DNA of 64,000 nt from Monomorium pharaonis (taxonomy: Eukaryota > Arthropoda > Insecta > Hymenoptera > Formicidae): contig NC_050468.1 in the NCBI RefSeq assembly GCF_013373865.1, positions 5,268,010 to 5,332,009 on the forward strand, given 5' to 3'. The position numbers and the translations under genes are program-made. The stretch's first letter is position 1, and the number at the start of each line of letters is the position of its first letter. Below the pieces are notes generated by a model that had not been told where the DNA came from, did no database searches, and saw only the letters and a program-made list of their open reading frames with translations. Positions 1 to 9,911 of this stretch are shown here, piece by piece.

Positions 1-429
1 TTTCACGCTCGGTCAAATTTCCAATTTCCAATCGTTAACAATTGGCCGTTTTAAATTAAATCGAACATCGAATACGTCCGTTTATCGTTGCAATTTATCC
101 GAGAAATTCACAGGTCATGAAAAAGGAAAATAACAGGGTTGGAAATAATTAATATATTCGATCTTTGTTTTGCGCGTGTTATTACTTGAGAATTCGATGG
201 ATTCTCTCCTTATTATTTTAATTCTATTTTTTTTTCTACGTATCATCGTTACAAAATTATTGATATCGTGAAACTTCCAATTTTTCGATACTATAAATCC
301 GGGTAATAATACCGGGCAATTATCGGCTCGCTTTGTACTCCGTGGACATATTCTGCCTCTGCGCATCCAGTTCAAGATATCTCCTTGCTCGATTTTGATG
401 TTAATTCAGCGCACATAACGAGTGCAACG
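1..429. other. AT-rich non-coding flank
   Basis: No convincing gene, RNA or repeat is visible. Short open frames here have no recognisable domains. Confidence 0.4.
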
Positions 430-860
430 CGATGAGGACACGTTACATCACACAAAAGCCGCATATACAAGGGATGGACGAGAAGAGAGGAGACGGATGC
501 TCAAACGAGCGAACAAGCGAGGGAGAACAGAGGGCGAAGGAGGATCTATATAGTTCAAATCTATTCAAGACTCGGCTTTGGTAGCCTGCCAATTCTATTT
601 TCTCGGGCGAAGGCGGGTTCGCATTGTGCCTGCGCTAATTTTGTTACGGACTACCGTGCTGCGCGCTCGTGTGTGGGTGGTGGTAGTGGTGCTCGCCCGT
701 TGCAACACGCCGATTTCCTCCGTCCGTTCGTTTTCGTTCTTGGTACCGAGAAAATACGCGCGAGAAAGTTGCGCAGCATCCTTCGGCGGCGAGTATCGAT
801 CCTTTTATATGATCCGCAACCGCGCGCGCTGTATGAGTTTAATATTTTTCCAATAAATTG
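430..860. other. GC-raised CpG-containing island, possible promoter or 5' exon
   Basis: Base composition shifts from AT-rich to GC-raised with many CpG dinucleotides, starting in a purine-rich stretch at 480-545. A weak TATA-like TATATAG lies near 547. Overlapping short frames on both strands (578-923) look like by-products of the GC content: they are low-complexity and Arg-rich with no domain. In insects such islands often mark promoters or first exons. I see no decisive splice or start signal. Confidence 0.25.
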
Positions 861-1739
861 CCGCGGCTGATGAGGAAAAATTTCACCGACATTAATAACG
901 CGCGAAAGTCTCACGTGTATCAAAATGTATTCCTTACTTATTACTTAGTGAGAATTCTTCGTATATTTCTTACGCGGAGAAATTCCTTTTGCGAGAGCAT
1001 CGAGTTGAGGTCGAGAAAAGTTGACGTTTTACATATACTGGCAGATAAAGAAATCCTGCAGTTCCGCAAAATGTCCTCAACATTTGTTGTAAGTGATTCC
1101 AATCGATAACAAATGATAGTAGCAAGAGCTGATTCAAAAAATGCTAAATAATGTTATTTATTATTACTAATTGTAAGTAATACTGTAGCCGTCCATCGCC
1201 ACATTTTGCGGCTATCCCGTGGTGTTATTATGTGAATCGTGCAGGTAATGCATGTACGAGAAATGTACATTTGTGAAAATTATTCCCGTTACAATTGCTC
1301 GTGGCCTTAAGAGCTACTGCTAGACGTTTGCTTGTGAAAATTTGAACTCACGGTGAAAGCACAGCCTGAAAAACACACCGATCGATCGCGCACATGAACG
1401 TTTCTATTTTCGTCCATGCGGCCGTTGCTGTACCGACCAATGTTGTCATCGATTACTCATCCCGCGCTACTCTTTGCTGCATTTTTCCATTGGCGTTCGC
1501 ATAAAATGCTTTCGATACAGCGGGATGAAAAATGCAGCCTTCCCATTCTTTTATTTATCTGTTTATCGCAATTCGTAGTGAAATAGTATACTTTTAAATC
1601 TTATACAAGTAGGATGTTTTAATAAATTTAACTCTTATAGGGATACTTTTAAATTATGAGATATTTTAACGCGATGATATTAAACATTTATTACTCTTTT
1701 ATATGGTAATAAATATGTTTATGTATATGGGGTGTACCA

Positions 1740-1777
<38 letters not shown>

Positions 1778-3456
1778 AAATAAATAAATTCAGTCACAAA
1801 TTTATTAACAAATCGAAAGTCAAATTCTTCTTAAAAAAAAATTTCAACGCTTTAATATTAATCCATTTTTATTTAAAGAAAATATGATCTCTATCATTAT
1901 ATTAGTATATTTTTATTGTATTATTATATTTATATGATATATCGCGCGCTTCTTTACTATGTCAATTTTATTAATTGAATAGAATTTTGAAGAACTACAT
2001 CAACATTTTTTAATCCAAATTTTTAATTATAGTTTCTTCAAAATATTTTTTCAATTTTGTTAATATTACACACACACACACACATGCTTGCTCACATATA
2101 TCATATTTATTGCTAAACATGACCATTTATATATTTTTTAAAGTTATATATGAGTTATTAATATGAACCTATTTGTAATAGACAAGTGATTCTTCTTATG
2201 ACGAAGTAGAAATCCTAATTGATGCTTTAGTTAGTGCGTTCACATCCGGTGAGCTAATACTAATGTTAGTCACAAACGTTTGGCACACAAATTGGTATCT
2301 TCCTTGATTCTACGGAACGCGCTCGGCCAAAACTTCTCGACCGACGTGAAGACTGACAAGTTGCTCGGTACAAATGTAGTCGTGCACGATGATTTTCACC
2401 AACAAGATTTTTGTGTGAATATATGTGACTGACAATAGTTTTCAATTAATCTCAATGACATTGAAAAGTTGAATATAAACAGTTTAATTAATTTTTTAAG
2501 TAGAAAATTATTTTTATAAATTAAATTTATAAGATTTAGAAAAATTAAATTAGAAACTTAAATAATTAAATATAAACTTTTTGAAACAAAAAAAATTAAA
2601 TTATTACTGCATAGAAATATTTAATTTTAATCTACACTCTAAATTTAATTTAATTTTTTAAAATATTTATTTGTGTATGTGTACAAATTGGATCAGAATA
2701 TAAATATTGTGAATAGTTCATTAAAATTGTTCTTCGACGCTTTGGTGCTATTCGAGAATTTATACGACATACATTTTTATTATAATGCAAAACAAAGTAT
2801 AAAAATATAAGCTGACGGTATAAAATTCAATAAGTTATGCACATATGTGCAAATTATGAAATACATACAAATTGTCAATTGATAAAAATGGCTTTCTTGG
2901 GTTATGACATATGATTTTGGCTTATTAATTTGATTAAACTTTTGCTTTCATCAGCAGTAAGGTACTTTGATCTCGACATATTATAACGTGTATTTACTTT
3001 GGTGCTCCCGTCCACTGATCAAAGCGATCGTTCCTTTCGTGGTGGAAAGATTGGTAATCAAAGTTCGTTCTGTCGATGCTTCTTTTTCAACACGGCGTTT
3101 TATTTTTGCATTTATTCTCGTTTTTTAATTGTTTTATTTCTTTAGCAATGAGACAAATCTTTATGTATTGAACTTCATGTTTCTTGATAATGTAAACTTG
3201 TTTTAAATTCAAAATTCAAATTCGTATTGTAGTTCTGTATCTTCTATATCTTCTATAATAATATCTGTTATTGTTTATATATTCTGAAAATTAGTTCAAT
3301 TCTTTCTTAATAAGATATAATAACATTTCTATTTACATATGCATTAAGAGTTTTTAAATCCAATTCTTGCATTATATTACAAATTGACTTACCTTTTCTA
3401 TAAACAATGATAATGATTTTAGTGTTACAAATAAAGTATAAAATTATATATATATA
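861..3456. other. AT-rich non-coding stretch with simple repeats
   Basis: No gene is supportable. A (GT)16 microsatellite lies at 1743-1774 and a short (CA)n at 2069-2084. A GC-raised patch at 2235-2400 carries no open frame of note. Confidence 0.4.
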
Positions 3457-3785
3457 TTTTATTAGTTTCATCTTGTATAGCATCGCCAAAGTCGTATTAA
3501 AGAATATGACAAAAAATTATCTCATTAAATTTTATTAAGCTTTACTACAATGTTTTAAAAACATCTCGATGTCAGCTACAAAAATACATAATTAAAAATA
3601 AGCGTTTTTATTTTAAAAAAGTTACCTTGCCCTTTGACTTTGGCGATGCTATACAAGATCAAACTAATAAAATCAGTAAATAGATGTTTTTAAACTCTAC
3701 AATTTTTACCTTGAAAAATTTTTTTAACTTATATTTTTATCGATATTCCAGAGTGTCGATATTTTTTATATACACCCTGTATATA
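3457..3785. repeat. Inverted-repeat remnant, mariner-like MITE fragment
   Basis: A ~38-bp sequence around 3457-3495, containing CTTGTATAGCATCGCCAAAG, recurs in inverted orientation at about 3637-3675. Nearby at 3770-3782 is TACACCCTGTATA, the reverse of the TATACAGGGTGT end typical of mariner-like MITEs. I read this as a decayed non-autonomous DNA transposon just upstream of the retroviral insertion. Exact ends are uncertain. Confidence 0.45.
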
Positions 3786-3979
3786 ATGCTTTCAAAACTT
3801 TGCAACATGTCTGACTCTTTCATGTAAGTAATGATCCAGAAAGACGTCTATCTAAACTATCTTATAAAATCTCGTTTCAATCATGATGGAAGAAGAAAGG
3901 GATAGGTTTTATTGGTCAATTTATGAAAGCGTAGGTTTTGCCATAAAAGAATATCTTTAAAGATATGTACGAGAAAGCT

Positions 3980-3983
3980 ATAC
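3980..3983 (+). repeat. 5' target-site duplication ATAC
   Basis: The four bases ATAC directly precede the 5' LTR and recur directly after the 3' LTR (10938-10941). Four-base duplications are the rule for errantiviruses and other Ty3/gypsy elements. This fixes the LTR ends as TGTGAGC...TTACA. Confidence 0.85.
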
Positions 3984-4213
3984 TGTGAGCATCGTCCACG
4001 TATTTTAGGAATGCACTTAGACAGAATTAAGATATATTGTTATTAAGCATAAAACTACTTATCATCTACGGAATGCACTTACAGAGGATTAGAGATATAC
4101 TCCTAATGTATATTTTCCATTATTCTGTTTTTAAGAAATACTTTACATTGTTCTCCTCTGAGTGTATGGAATTTCCCTTTTTTTCTAGTAAACATAATAC
4201 GTCATTCTACCCA

Positions 4214-4248
4214 TATAAATAGGGCACCCTTCGACGACAGAGTCAGTT
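4214..4248 (+). promoter_or_regulatory. LTR core promoter: TATA box and initiator
   Basis: TATAAATA sits at 4214-4221. The arthropod initiator match TCAGTT sits at 4243-4248, placing the likely start at A4245, about 31 nt from the TATA box. This spacing is canonical for RNA polymerase II. The same signals lie at 10785-10792 and 10814-10819 in the 3' LTR. Confidence 0.7.
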
Positions 4249-4322
4249 CTCTCAGTTAATAGTTCACAGTACGTAGTACTCAGAATCACGTAGTTATAAG
4301 TAATAATTGTAAAAATTTGTGA

Positions 4323-4328
4323 AATAAA
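4323..4328 (+). promoter_or_regulatory. Polyadenylation signal AATAAA in the 5' LTR
   Basis: AATAAA followed by a T-run lies downstream of the predicted start, so it falls within R. The equivalent in the 3' LTR (10894-10899) would serve genomic RNA 3' end formation. Confidence 0.65.
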
Positions 4329-4368
4329 GTTTTTTTTTTATAAGAAGAAAAACGACGATTCTTACAAT

Positions 4369-4387
4369 TGGTGGCAGCGGTGCGGGA
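4369..4387 (+). other. Primer binding site, tRNA-Leu type
   Basis: TGGTGGCAGCGGTG starts 2 nt after the LTR end. It is complementary to the 3' end of an insect leucine tRNA as I remember it (acceptor stem CGCTGCC plus A and CCA). After 14 matching bases one extra C seems to be present before GGGAT. The position is where reverse transcription would be primed. The tRNA assignment is from memory. Confidence 0.7.
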
Positions 4388-4526
4388 TAATTAGCAAATA
4401 GTGAAAAGTGCTTTTACTTCGAGGACAATATACTAGTTGCACTAGTTACCTCCGAGGAGGACCCGAAGATTATCCTGCTGTATCGAACTCAACGGGGACA
4501 GACTGGCGTGGACAGAGTACAGAGGG

Positions 4527-4532
4527 GTAAGA
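4527..4532 (+). promoter_or_regulatory. Candidate splice donor in the gag leader
   Basis: GTAAGA, preceded by GAGGG, lies in the leader between the primer binding site and the gag ATG at 4608. Insect errantiviruses make env mRNA by splicing a leader donor to an acceptor near the end of pol. This site and the acceptor at 9326 would form such a pair. Inference only. Confidence 0.45.
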
Positions 4533-4607
4533 GAAATAATTGCCTCTGAAACGGAATCAAGCGAGGGTAGCAATATTCTAGAGTCAAGAATTTTCGTTAC
4601 CGCTCCA

Positions 4608-5639
4608 ATGTCGCGCGCACAGAGTCCTAACCGCGAGCAAACGCTCACTTTCAACATATTAACCGACAAAATGCTCGAAATGACAGACGCAATAAGAGAA
4701 CTCAAAAATCAAATAACGGAAATTAAAATAAACGGACATGCGAATCAAATTCCATTGCAAACGACAAGAGAAGAGACTGTTGAACCTGAAAACATTATAA
4801 AAAATTACAATAAAGTTATGCAACTAATTCCGGAATTTGATGGAAATAATGTGGAAACCTTTATAAACCACATACAAACAGCAGTAAAACGATTAGCAGT
4901 CGATCAACATGAGCTGCTTCTCTGTAGCATTGTGGCACAGAAACTCACGGGAAGAGCAAAAAACTCAATTAGAACAGACACTACGCCAAACTTTCCACAG
5001 TTTTACGAAAAACTGAGATATCTTTACGGCAAAGCACAGAATATCTCCGCTTTAGAGGTGCAAAGAGACACCTGCATCCAACGTCAGAGCGAGTCCATCG
5101 ATGAATTCATAAATAGATTTCTTCGCATACATGATGAAATCATTCACGCAGTAAATTCACAGGGCACTGGCATCGCAACTATTTGTGTACAGGAACAGCT
5201 ATACCAGCAGAAAGCTGTGGAAGTGTTTCGTCGCAACGTAAAACCTGAGATTGGTGATCATTTGTATTGTTTTGAGTTCAGCCTGCTCAACGAGGCATTC
5301 TCCAAAGCGAGAGCTTTCGAGGGAGAGCTCCGACTAAGAAAAATGCGAATGCAACGCTATGAATCTTCAAAAAGATTCTCTCAAGAAAAAACACGGTTTC
5401 AACCCAAGGAATGCAGCTATTGTAAGAAGCGTGGACATGAAGAAAAGGAGTGCAGAACGAAGGCATTCCACCTGCAAAAGGGACAGCAAAATTTTCGCGA
5501 GCGCCAACATCCGAATCAACCACCGGACCGAGCATCGCATCATTTGTATGCAGCCAATCAGGACCTAAACAACAGCAACGACGAGAAGTCTACCAAGGAC
5601 CCGGCGGCACGTACGTCAGAGCACCCAGAATTAAATTGA
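4608..5639 (+). CDS. gag: Gag structural polyprotein
   Basis: 343-residue ORF encoding the likely structural protein that packages the genomic RNA in the cytoplasm. The N-terminal part is rich in charged helical sequence. Residues ~65-190 look like a retrotransposon Gag capsid domain. Residues ~235-270 are basic. A zinc knuckle of the form C-X2-C-X4-H-X4-C is at C269, C272, H277 and C282, followed by a polar, Gln/Asn-rich tail. The first ATG of the open frame (4608) follows a ~240-nt leader. The 3' part overlaps pol in the -1 frame, with a slippery heptamer at 5489, so most ribosomes should stop at 5639 and a minority make Gag-Pol. Several Drosophila errantivirus Gags lack a zinc knuckle as I recall, so its presence is notable. 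Confidence 0.88.
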   Translation: MSRAQSPNREQTLTFNILTDKMLEMTDAIRELKNQITEIKINGHANQIPLQTTREETVEPENIIKNYNKVMQLIPEFDGNNVETFINHIQTAVKRLAVDQHELLLCSIVAQKLTGRAKNSIRTDTTPNFPQFYEKLRYLYGKAQNISALEVQRDTCIQRQSESIDEFINRFLRIHDEIIHAVNSQGTGIATICVQEQLYQQKAVEVFRRNVKPEIGDHLYCFEFSLLNEAFSKARAFEGELRLRKMRMQRYESSKRFSQEKTRFQPKECSYCKKRGHEEKECRTKAFHLQKGQQNFRERQHPNQPPDRASHHLYAANQDLNNSNDEKSTKDPAARTSEHPELN

Positions 5640-8600
5640 AGATTCCAGGTTTCAAAGATACTATTTTCTTAGTAGATACAGGTTCAGACATATCTTTAAT
5701 ACATGAAATGTTTATTGAAAATCATAACTTACTAAAGTTAGACGCAATAATTGTATCTGGAGTCACTACGCACTCCATAAAAACTAAATACGCGGTAGTA
5801 GTAGAGGTATTTGAAAAAAAACATACATTTCATGTATTAGATGATCATTCGCCAGTACAGCATCAAGGAATACTAGGTATTGATTTTCTCACAGCAAACA
5901 ATTTTATATTTTCAAACGAGCGACTAATTCTAAGCGGAAAAGAATTTAAAAGGTGCGATAAACCGCATCCCGATAACGTGAAAAGAAAACAAGACGTGTT
6001 AGTAATATTCAAAGATGACACTGGAGCGATCACGAGAATGAATGACTCTAACAAACCTATATTGCCGTCACACTTACATTCTGAGATAAAAGGCATTGAA
6101 AGTTTTTACGAGACATCAATCTATCCCATTTCAGAAAAGATATTAGATAACACGCGTTTAGAACTATTGAAAGAAAATACCCGTCTTTCACATATTCAAG
6201 AACATTCCAGCGAGATCTGGGATATCATAACGGAATTCCATGATATTTTTACCTTACCAGGAGACCCTCTTCCTCTTACTAAATTAATTGAACACGAAAT
6301 TAAAACCTCGGACGAAATTCCTGTTAACACAAAACAATATCGTTATCCTCCAATACACCAAGAGGAAATTAAGAAACAGATTAAAGACATGCTTGCAAAA
6401 GGAATTATACAGGAATCAGATTCACCTTATAATTCACCCCTTTGGATTGTACCTAAAAAGCAGGATGCTTCTGGTAAACCCAAATGGAGATTAGTAATAG
6501 ATTTTAGAAAACTTAATGAAAAGACCATTCAAGACGCTTATCCGCTTCCAAATATAGACGAAATATTAGATCAGTTAGGTAATGCGCGATATTTTTCTGC
6601 TTTTGATCTGGCATCGGGTTTCCATCAAATCGGCATGCATCCCAAAGACATTCAGAAAACAGCCTTTTCTACTCCAAACGGACATTATGAATACACTCGA
6701 ATGCCCTTCGGTTTAAAAAATGCACCTCCTACCTTTCAAAGAATGATGAATCGGGGCTTAAAGGGATTAATTGGTAATAATTGCTTAGTTTATATAGACG
6801 ACATAATAGTTTATGGAAAAACAATCGAAGAGCATAACAAAAATTTAAGAATATTATTTGAAAGACTTAGACAGGTCGGGCTAAAATTACAACCCGATAA
6901 GTGCGAATACCTCAAACCGGAACTTGAATATTTAGGGCACGTTATTTCGGAACAAGGCATACAACCTAACCCTAATCGAATCGAGAAGGTAAAAACTTAC
7001 CCAGTACCAAGAAATCCGAAAGAAATCAAACAATTCCTTGGGCTAGTCGGTTACTACCGTAAATTTATCAAAGACTTTTCCAAGATAGCGAAACCGTTAA
7101 CACGATTACTCCAAAAATCCTCAACCTTTCAATGGACTAACGAACAACAACATTCTTTTGAATCTCTCAAATCCAAGTTAATAACGCAACCTGTATTATC
7201 TTATCCTGACTGGAACAGACCGTTTGTTTTGACCACTGACGCATCTAATGAGGCCATCGGGGCAATACTCTCACAAGGAACAATAGGCAAAGACAAGCCA
7301 TTGGCTTTTGCCTCTAGAACGCTTAATAAAGCAGAGACTCGATATAGCACTACGGAAAAAGAATTACTCGCGATTGTATGGGCGACAAAACATTTTAGAC
7401 AATATTTATACGGAAAAAAATTTACAATCGTAACGGACCATAAACCTTTAGTCTGGCTAATGAACGTGAAAGATCCTAACTCCAGATTAATGAGATGGAG
7501 ACTTAAATTAGAAGAATTCGATTACGAAATTGTTTATAAACCGGGAAAAACTAATACTAACGCCGACGGACTGTCACGAATTCCAGTAAATGCAATCGAT
7601 TCCTATCTTTCCGATGAAGATATCGAACACATATTATCAGACATAATAAAAGAGAAACGCGAAATTAAGATTGCTTTTAACAAAGATCCAGTTCCGGGAT
7701 GGTTAAATATTGATCCGAAATCTGTCTCCTTGGAAAATCTCTTAACTTTAATATCACCAATCATTGAGGATACAAATGCTGATCCTGACAAATGGACGTT
7801 ATATTTCATAGGACCTATTAATACCAAGACACGAAACACTATAGACGCTTTAATTAACACGTACAACTTGCAGTCTAAAACTAAGACGATAATAGAAGAA
7901 CGACCGTCTCAATGGTTTGAAGATAAGTTTCCACTACCAACTCCAACGAACGAATACTTACCTGAAAACGATTACGAAATACAAAAGGGACCATCATCTT
8001 CTCCCTCAATTCCATCCTCATCCAAACCAAAAGTGAATAAACAAATAATAGTAAGAAATCAAGTCGGTAGGCAAACCAATAAAACAATATTATTTATCGA
8101 AACCCCTCCTGAAATTACTAGAGAAAACGAAGTTTATGTATCTCCTCACGCAACTCACAGACAATTAAGTATTCAACTACATGACTTTTTAACTGAGAAC
8201 GATCATCATCTAAATATAATACACGATCAGAAGGAAGTTAGTAAATTGATTTCAGTTATCGACGAATATTATCTTGGAGACAAATTATACATTTACGTTT
8301 CTCAGTATCTTCCAGAAATTAAAAATAAAAATGAAATTATATCGGATGCACATTCCGGCATATTAGGCGGTCATTATTCAACAGAAAAGACGCTTCAAAA
8401 GATTAGACAAAAATACAATTGGCCAAACATAACTGTTGACGTCAAAGAATTCATTGACAAGTGTGAATTATGTCAACTCAACAAGCCAGGTACTCAAAAA
8501 CCTTACATCTATTCTTCTCCTGATATCCCACAAACTCCAAATGACAAAATATCCATCGATATCATGGGACCGTTTGAAATAACAAACAGAGGAAACCGGT

Positions 8601-9397
8601 ATATCCTTGTTACCCAAGACTACCTGACACGATATATTCTCGTAGAACCTCTAGTAGATAAATCTACGGCCGCGATTATTAGAGCCTTGTGGTACTCCTG
8701 GCTCAGATATTTCGGAAAACCTAAAGAACTACTTTCCGATAACGCTTTAGAATTTACTTCTAACGAATTTAAGACACTTTGTGATAAATTGCATGTAAAA
8801 CACGTACTAACTTCAGTTTATCACCCGCAATCGAACGGAAAAAATGAGAGATCACACTTAATACTAACCGAATATATTAGACATTACATTAACGAACAAG
8901 AGCAATGGGATATGATACTACCCCAAGCAATGCTCACATACAATTGCACAGTTAATAAAAATACAGGCTATACGCCTTACGAGTTACAATTCGGTAGGGA
9001 ACCAAATCACATCTTCAGTGAAGAAGATGAAAGGGTAACCCTTCAAAAACAAATTGAAGACTCACGTCTTCAACACGAAAATAAATTGGAAGAAGCGCGT
9101 AGGAGCATACGCGACTATCAAAATTCCAATATTCCTATCAAAAATTACGTACCAATTGAAAGCAATGAGTTGATTCTTGTAAAGAATTTCAATGCCAAGT
9201 CATTCGAGCCACAATGGAAAGGTCCTTTTCCTGTTGTTCGACATGACAAATTCATAACATATCATATTAGAGAAAACGGAGAAATTAAACAATATCACAG
9301 AAGTGATATTAAACCTTTCGTTTCAGGCAATAGGAATGGATCTGATACGAATCATTCCGATACTTCTTCTCCTGATTCCCCAGGGTCATCTTACTGA
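5450..9397 (+). CDS. pol: Pol polyprotein: protease, RT, RNase H, integrase
   Basis: Open for 1315 codons with no internal stop. The listed start is only the first ATG; translation probably enters by -1 frameshift near 5489. Domains by residue: aspartic protease with Asp-Thr-Gly at 76-78. Reverse transcriptase at ~300-510 with D386 and the YIDD box at 448-451. RNase H at ~590-715 with D597, E638, D663 and D706. A linker at ~715-960. An integrase zinc finger with H968, H975, C1005, C1008. The integrase core with D1037, D1097 and E1133, the last pair separated by 35 residues. A GPY/F-like module (WKGPF) at ~1257. All catalytic residues expected of Ty3/gypsy Pol are present, so the enzyme set looks functional. 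The C-terminal end overlaps env. Confidence 0.92.
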   Translation: MQNEGIPPAKGTAKFSRAPTSESTTGPSIASFVCSQSGPKQQQRREVYQGPGGTYVRAPRIKLKIPGFKDTIFLVDTGSDISLIHEMFIENHNLLKLDAIIVSGVTTHSIKTKYAVVVEVFEKKHTFHVLDDHSPVQHQGILGIDFLTANNFIFSNERLILSGKEFKRCDKPHPDNVKRKQDVLVIFKDDTGAITRMNDSNKPILPSHLHSEIKGIESFYETSIYPISEKILDNTRLELLKENTRLSHIQEHSSEIWDIITEFHDIFTLPGDPLPLTKLIEHEIKTSDEIPVNTKQYRYPPIHQEEIKKQIKDMLAKGIIQESDSPYNSPLWIVPKKQDASGKPKWRLVIDFRKLNEKTIQDAYPLPNIDEILDQLGNARYFSAFDLASGFHQIGMHPKDIQKTAFSTPNGHYEYTRMPFGLKNAPPTFQRMMNRGLKGLIGNNCLVYIDDIIVYGKTIEEHNKNLRILFERLRQVGLKLQPDKCEYLKPELEYLGHVISEQGIQPNPNRIEKVKTYPVPRNPKEIKQFLGLVGYYRKFIKDFSKIAKPLTRLLQKSSTFQWTNEQQHSFESLKSKLITQPVLSYPDWNRPFVLTTDASNEAIGAILSQGTIGKDKPLAFASRTLNKAETRYSTTEKELLAIVWATKHFRQYLYGKKFTIVTDHKPLVWLMNVKDPNSRLMRWRLKLEEFDYEIVYKPGKTNTNADGLSRIPVNAIDSYLSDEDIEHILSDIIKEKREIKIAFNKDPVPGWLNIDPKSVSLENLLTLISPIIEDTNADPDKWTLYFIGPINTKTRNTIDALINTYNLQSKTKTIIEERPSQWFEDKFPLPTPTNEYLPENDYEIQKGPSSSPSIPSSSKPKVNKQIIVRNQVGRQTNKTILFIETPPEITRENEVYVSPHATHRQLSIQLHDFLTENDHHLNIIHDQKEVSKLISVIDEYYLGDKLYIYVSQYLPEIKNKNEIISDAHSGILGGHYSTEKTLQKIRQKYNWPNITVDVKEFIDKCELCQLNKPGTQKPYIYSSPDIPQTPNDKISIDIMGPFEITNRGNRYILVTQDYLTRYILVEPLVDKSTAAIIRALWYSWLRYFGKPKELLSDNALEFTSNEFKTLCDKLHVKHVLTSVYHPQSNGKNERSHLILTEYIRHYINEQEQWDMILPQAMLTYNCTVNKNTGYTPYELQFGREPNHIFSEEDERVTLQKQIEDSRLQHENKLEEARRSIRDYQNSNIPIKNYVPIESNELILVKNFNAKSFEPQWKGPFPVVRHDKFITYHIRENGEIKQYHRSDIKPFVSGNRNGSDTNHSDTSSPDSPGSSY
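5489..5495 (+). promoter_or_regulatory. Candidate -1 ribosomal frameshift site A AAT TTT
   Basis: In the gag frame the codons read CAA AAT TTT. The heptamer A-AAT-TTT fits the X-XXY-YYZ rule, so both tRNAs can re-pair one base back. After slippage translation continues in the pol frame. It lies inside the 190-nt gag/pol overlap, upstream of the gag stop. A downstream stimulatory structure was not resolved. Confidence 0.6.
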
Positions 9398-9911
9398 CAA
9401 TGTAGAGAGAGAGAAGTTCAAGATCGCTCAGCTAGATGATAGTGAAGTAATTTACCTTGAAACTTTAGATAAAGTAAAATTATACCACGAACAATGGAAG
9501 ATTGTAGTAGGATATGATTTATCGGATTTAGAGAAAAACTTTGCTATACTTAAAAAAGCGTATACTGATTTACTTAACCATTATTGTGTTAGTGAAAGGA
9601 AATGGATATGTTCCTCCCAAAAACGAATAACTAAGCGATTAGATCAACTAAGCGAAATAGAAAACGAAGTAGAGAACGTTCAATATTTAGCCGGATTTCA
9701 AAAGTTAAATAGAACCAAGCGCGGATTATTTAATTTTATAGGTGAAGTCAGCAAAACATTATTTGGAACTTTAGATGATACCGACGCGACCTATTATAAT
9801 AACGAACTAGATAAATTGTATGCGAATCAGAAAAATGTACAACTAAGTACATGCAAATTCAAAACACTTTATGGATCCAACTCCATACAAATCGGGATTG
9901 GATTGGTATAG
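9303..9911 (+). pseudogene. env: Env, N-terminal part (interrupted)
   Basis: Open frame overlapping the end of pol. The better start is the internal ATG at 9336, which gives a Leu/Ile-rich signal peptide of about 18 residues. The earlier ATG at 9303 lies upstream of the candidate splice acceptor. Counting from 9303, a furin-type site RTKR is at residues 137-140 (9711-9722), followed by a hydrophobic Gly-containing stretch with the LFGTLD-like motif seen in errantivirus envelope proteins. In the family this is the surface/fusion part of the membrane glycoprotein. Similarity to Env fades after about residue 180 and the frame stops at 9911, while the rest of Env continues in a different frame. 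I read this as a disrupted gene. Confidence 0.7.
9314..9326 (+). promoter_or_regulatory. Candidate env splice acceptor
   Basis: A pyrimidine-rich CCTTTCGTTTCAG ends at 9326, ten bases before the ATG at 9336 that begins the env signal peptide. Its place is where errantivirus env acceptors lie. It could pair with the donor at 4527. Confidence 0.45.

Larger units (their letters stand above)
3984..4366 (+). repeat. 5' LTR
   Basis: 383 bp, from TGTGAGC to TTACA, repeated at 10555-10937 without visible difference, including a run of ten T. It carries a TATA box, an arthropod initiator and an AATAAA signal. U3 is about 3984-4244. R starts near 4245 and must extend past the AATAAA at 4323. U5 is short. 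A 61-codon open frame inside (4037-4222) is present in both LTRs and is not credible as a gene. Confidence 0.93.

Noticed and set aside
2235..2300. Possible exon ending at CATCCG|GTGAGC
   Set aside because: The donor is fair but there is no convincing acceptor or coding frame upstream.
4037..4222. 61-codon frame inside each LTR
   Set aside because: It lies in U3, ends near the TATA box and has no recognised features. It appears twice only because LTRs are duplicated.
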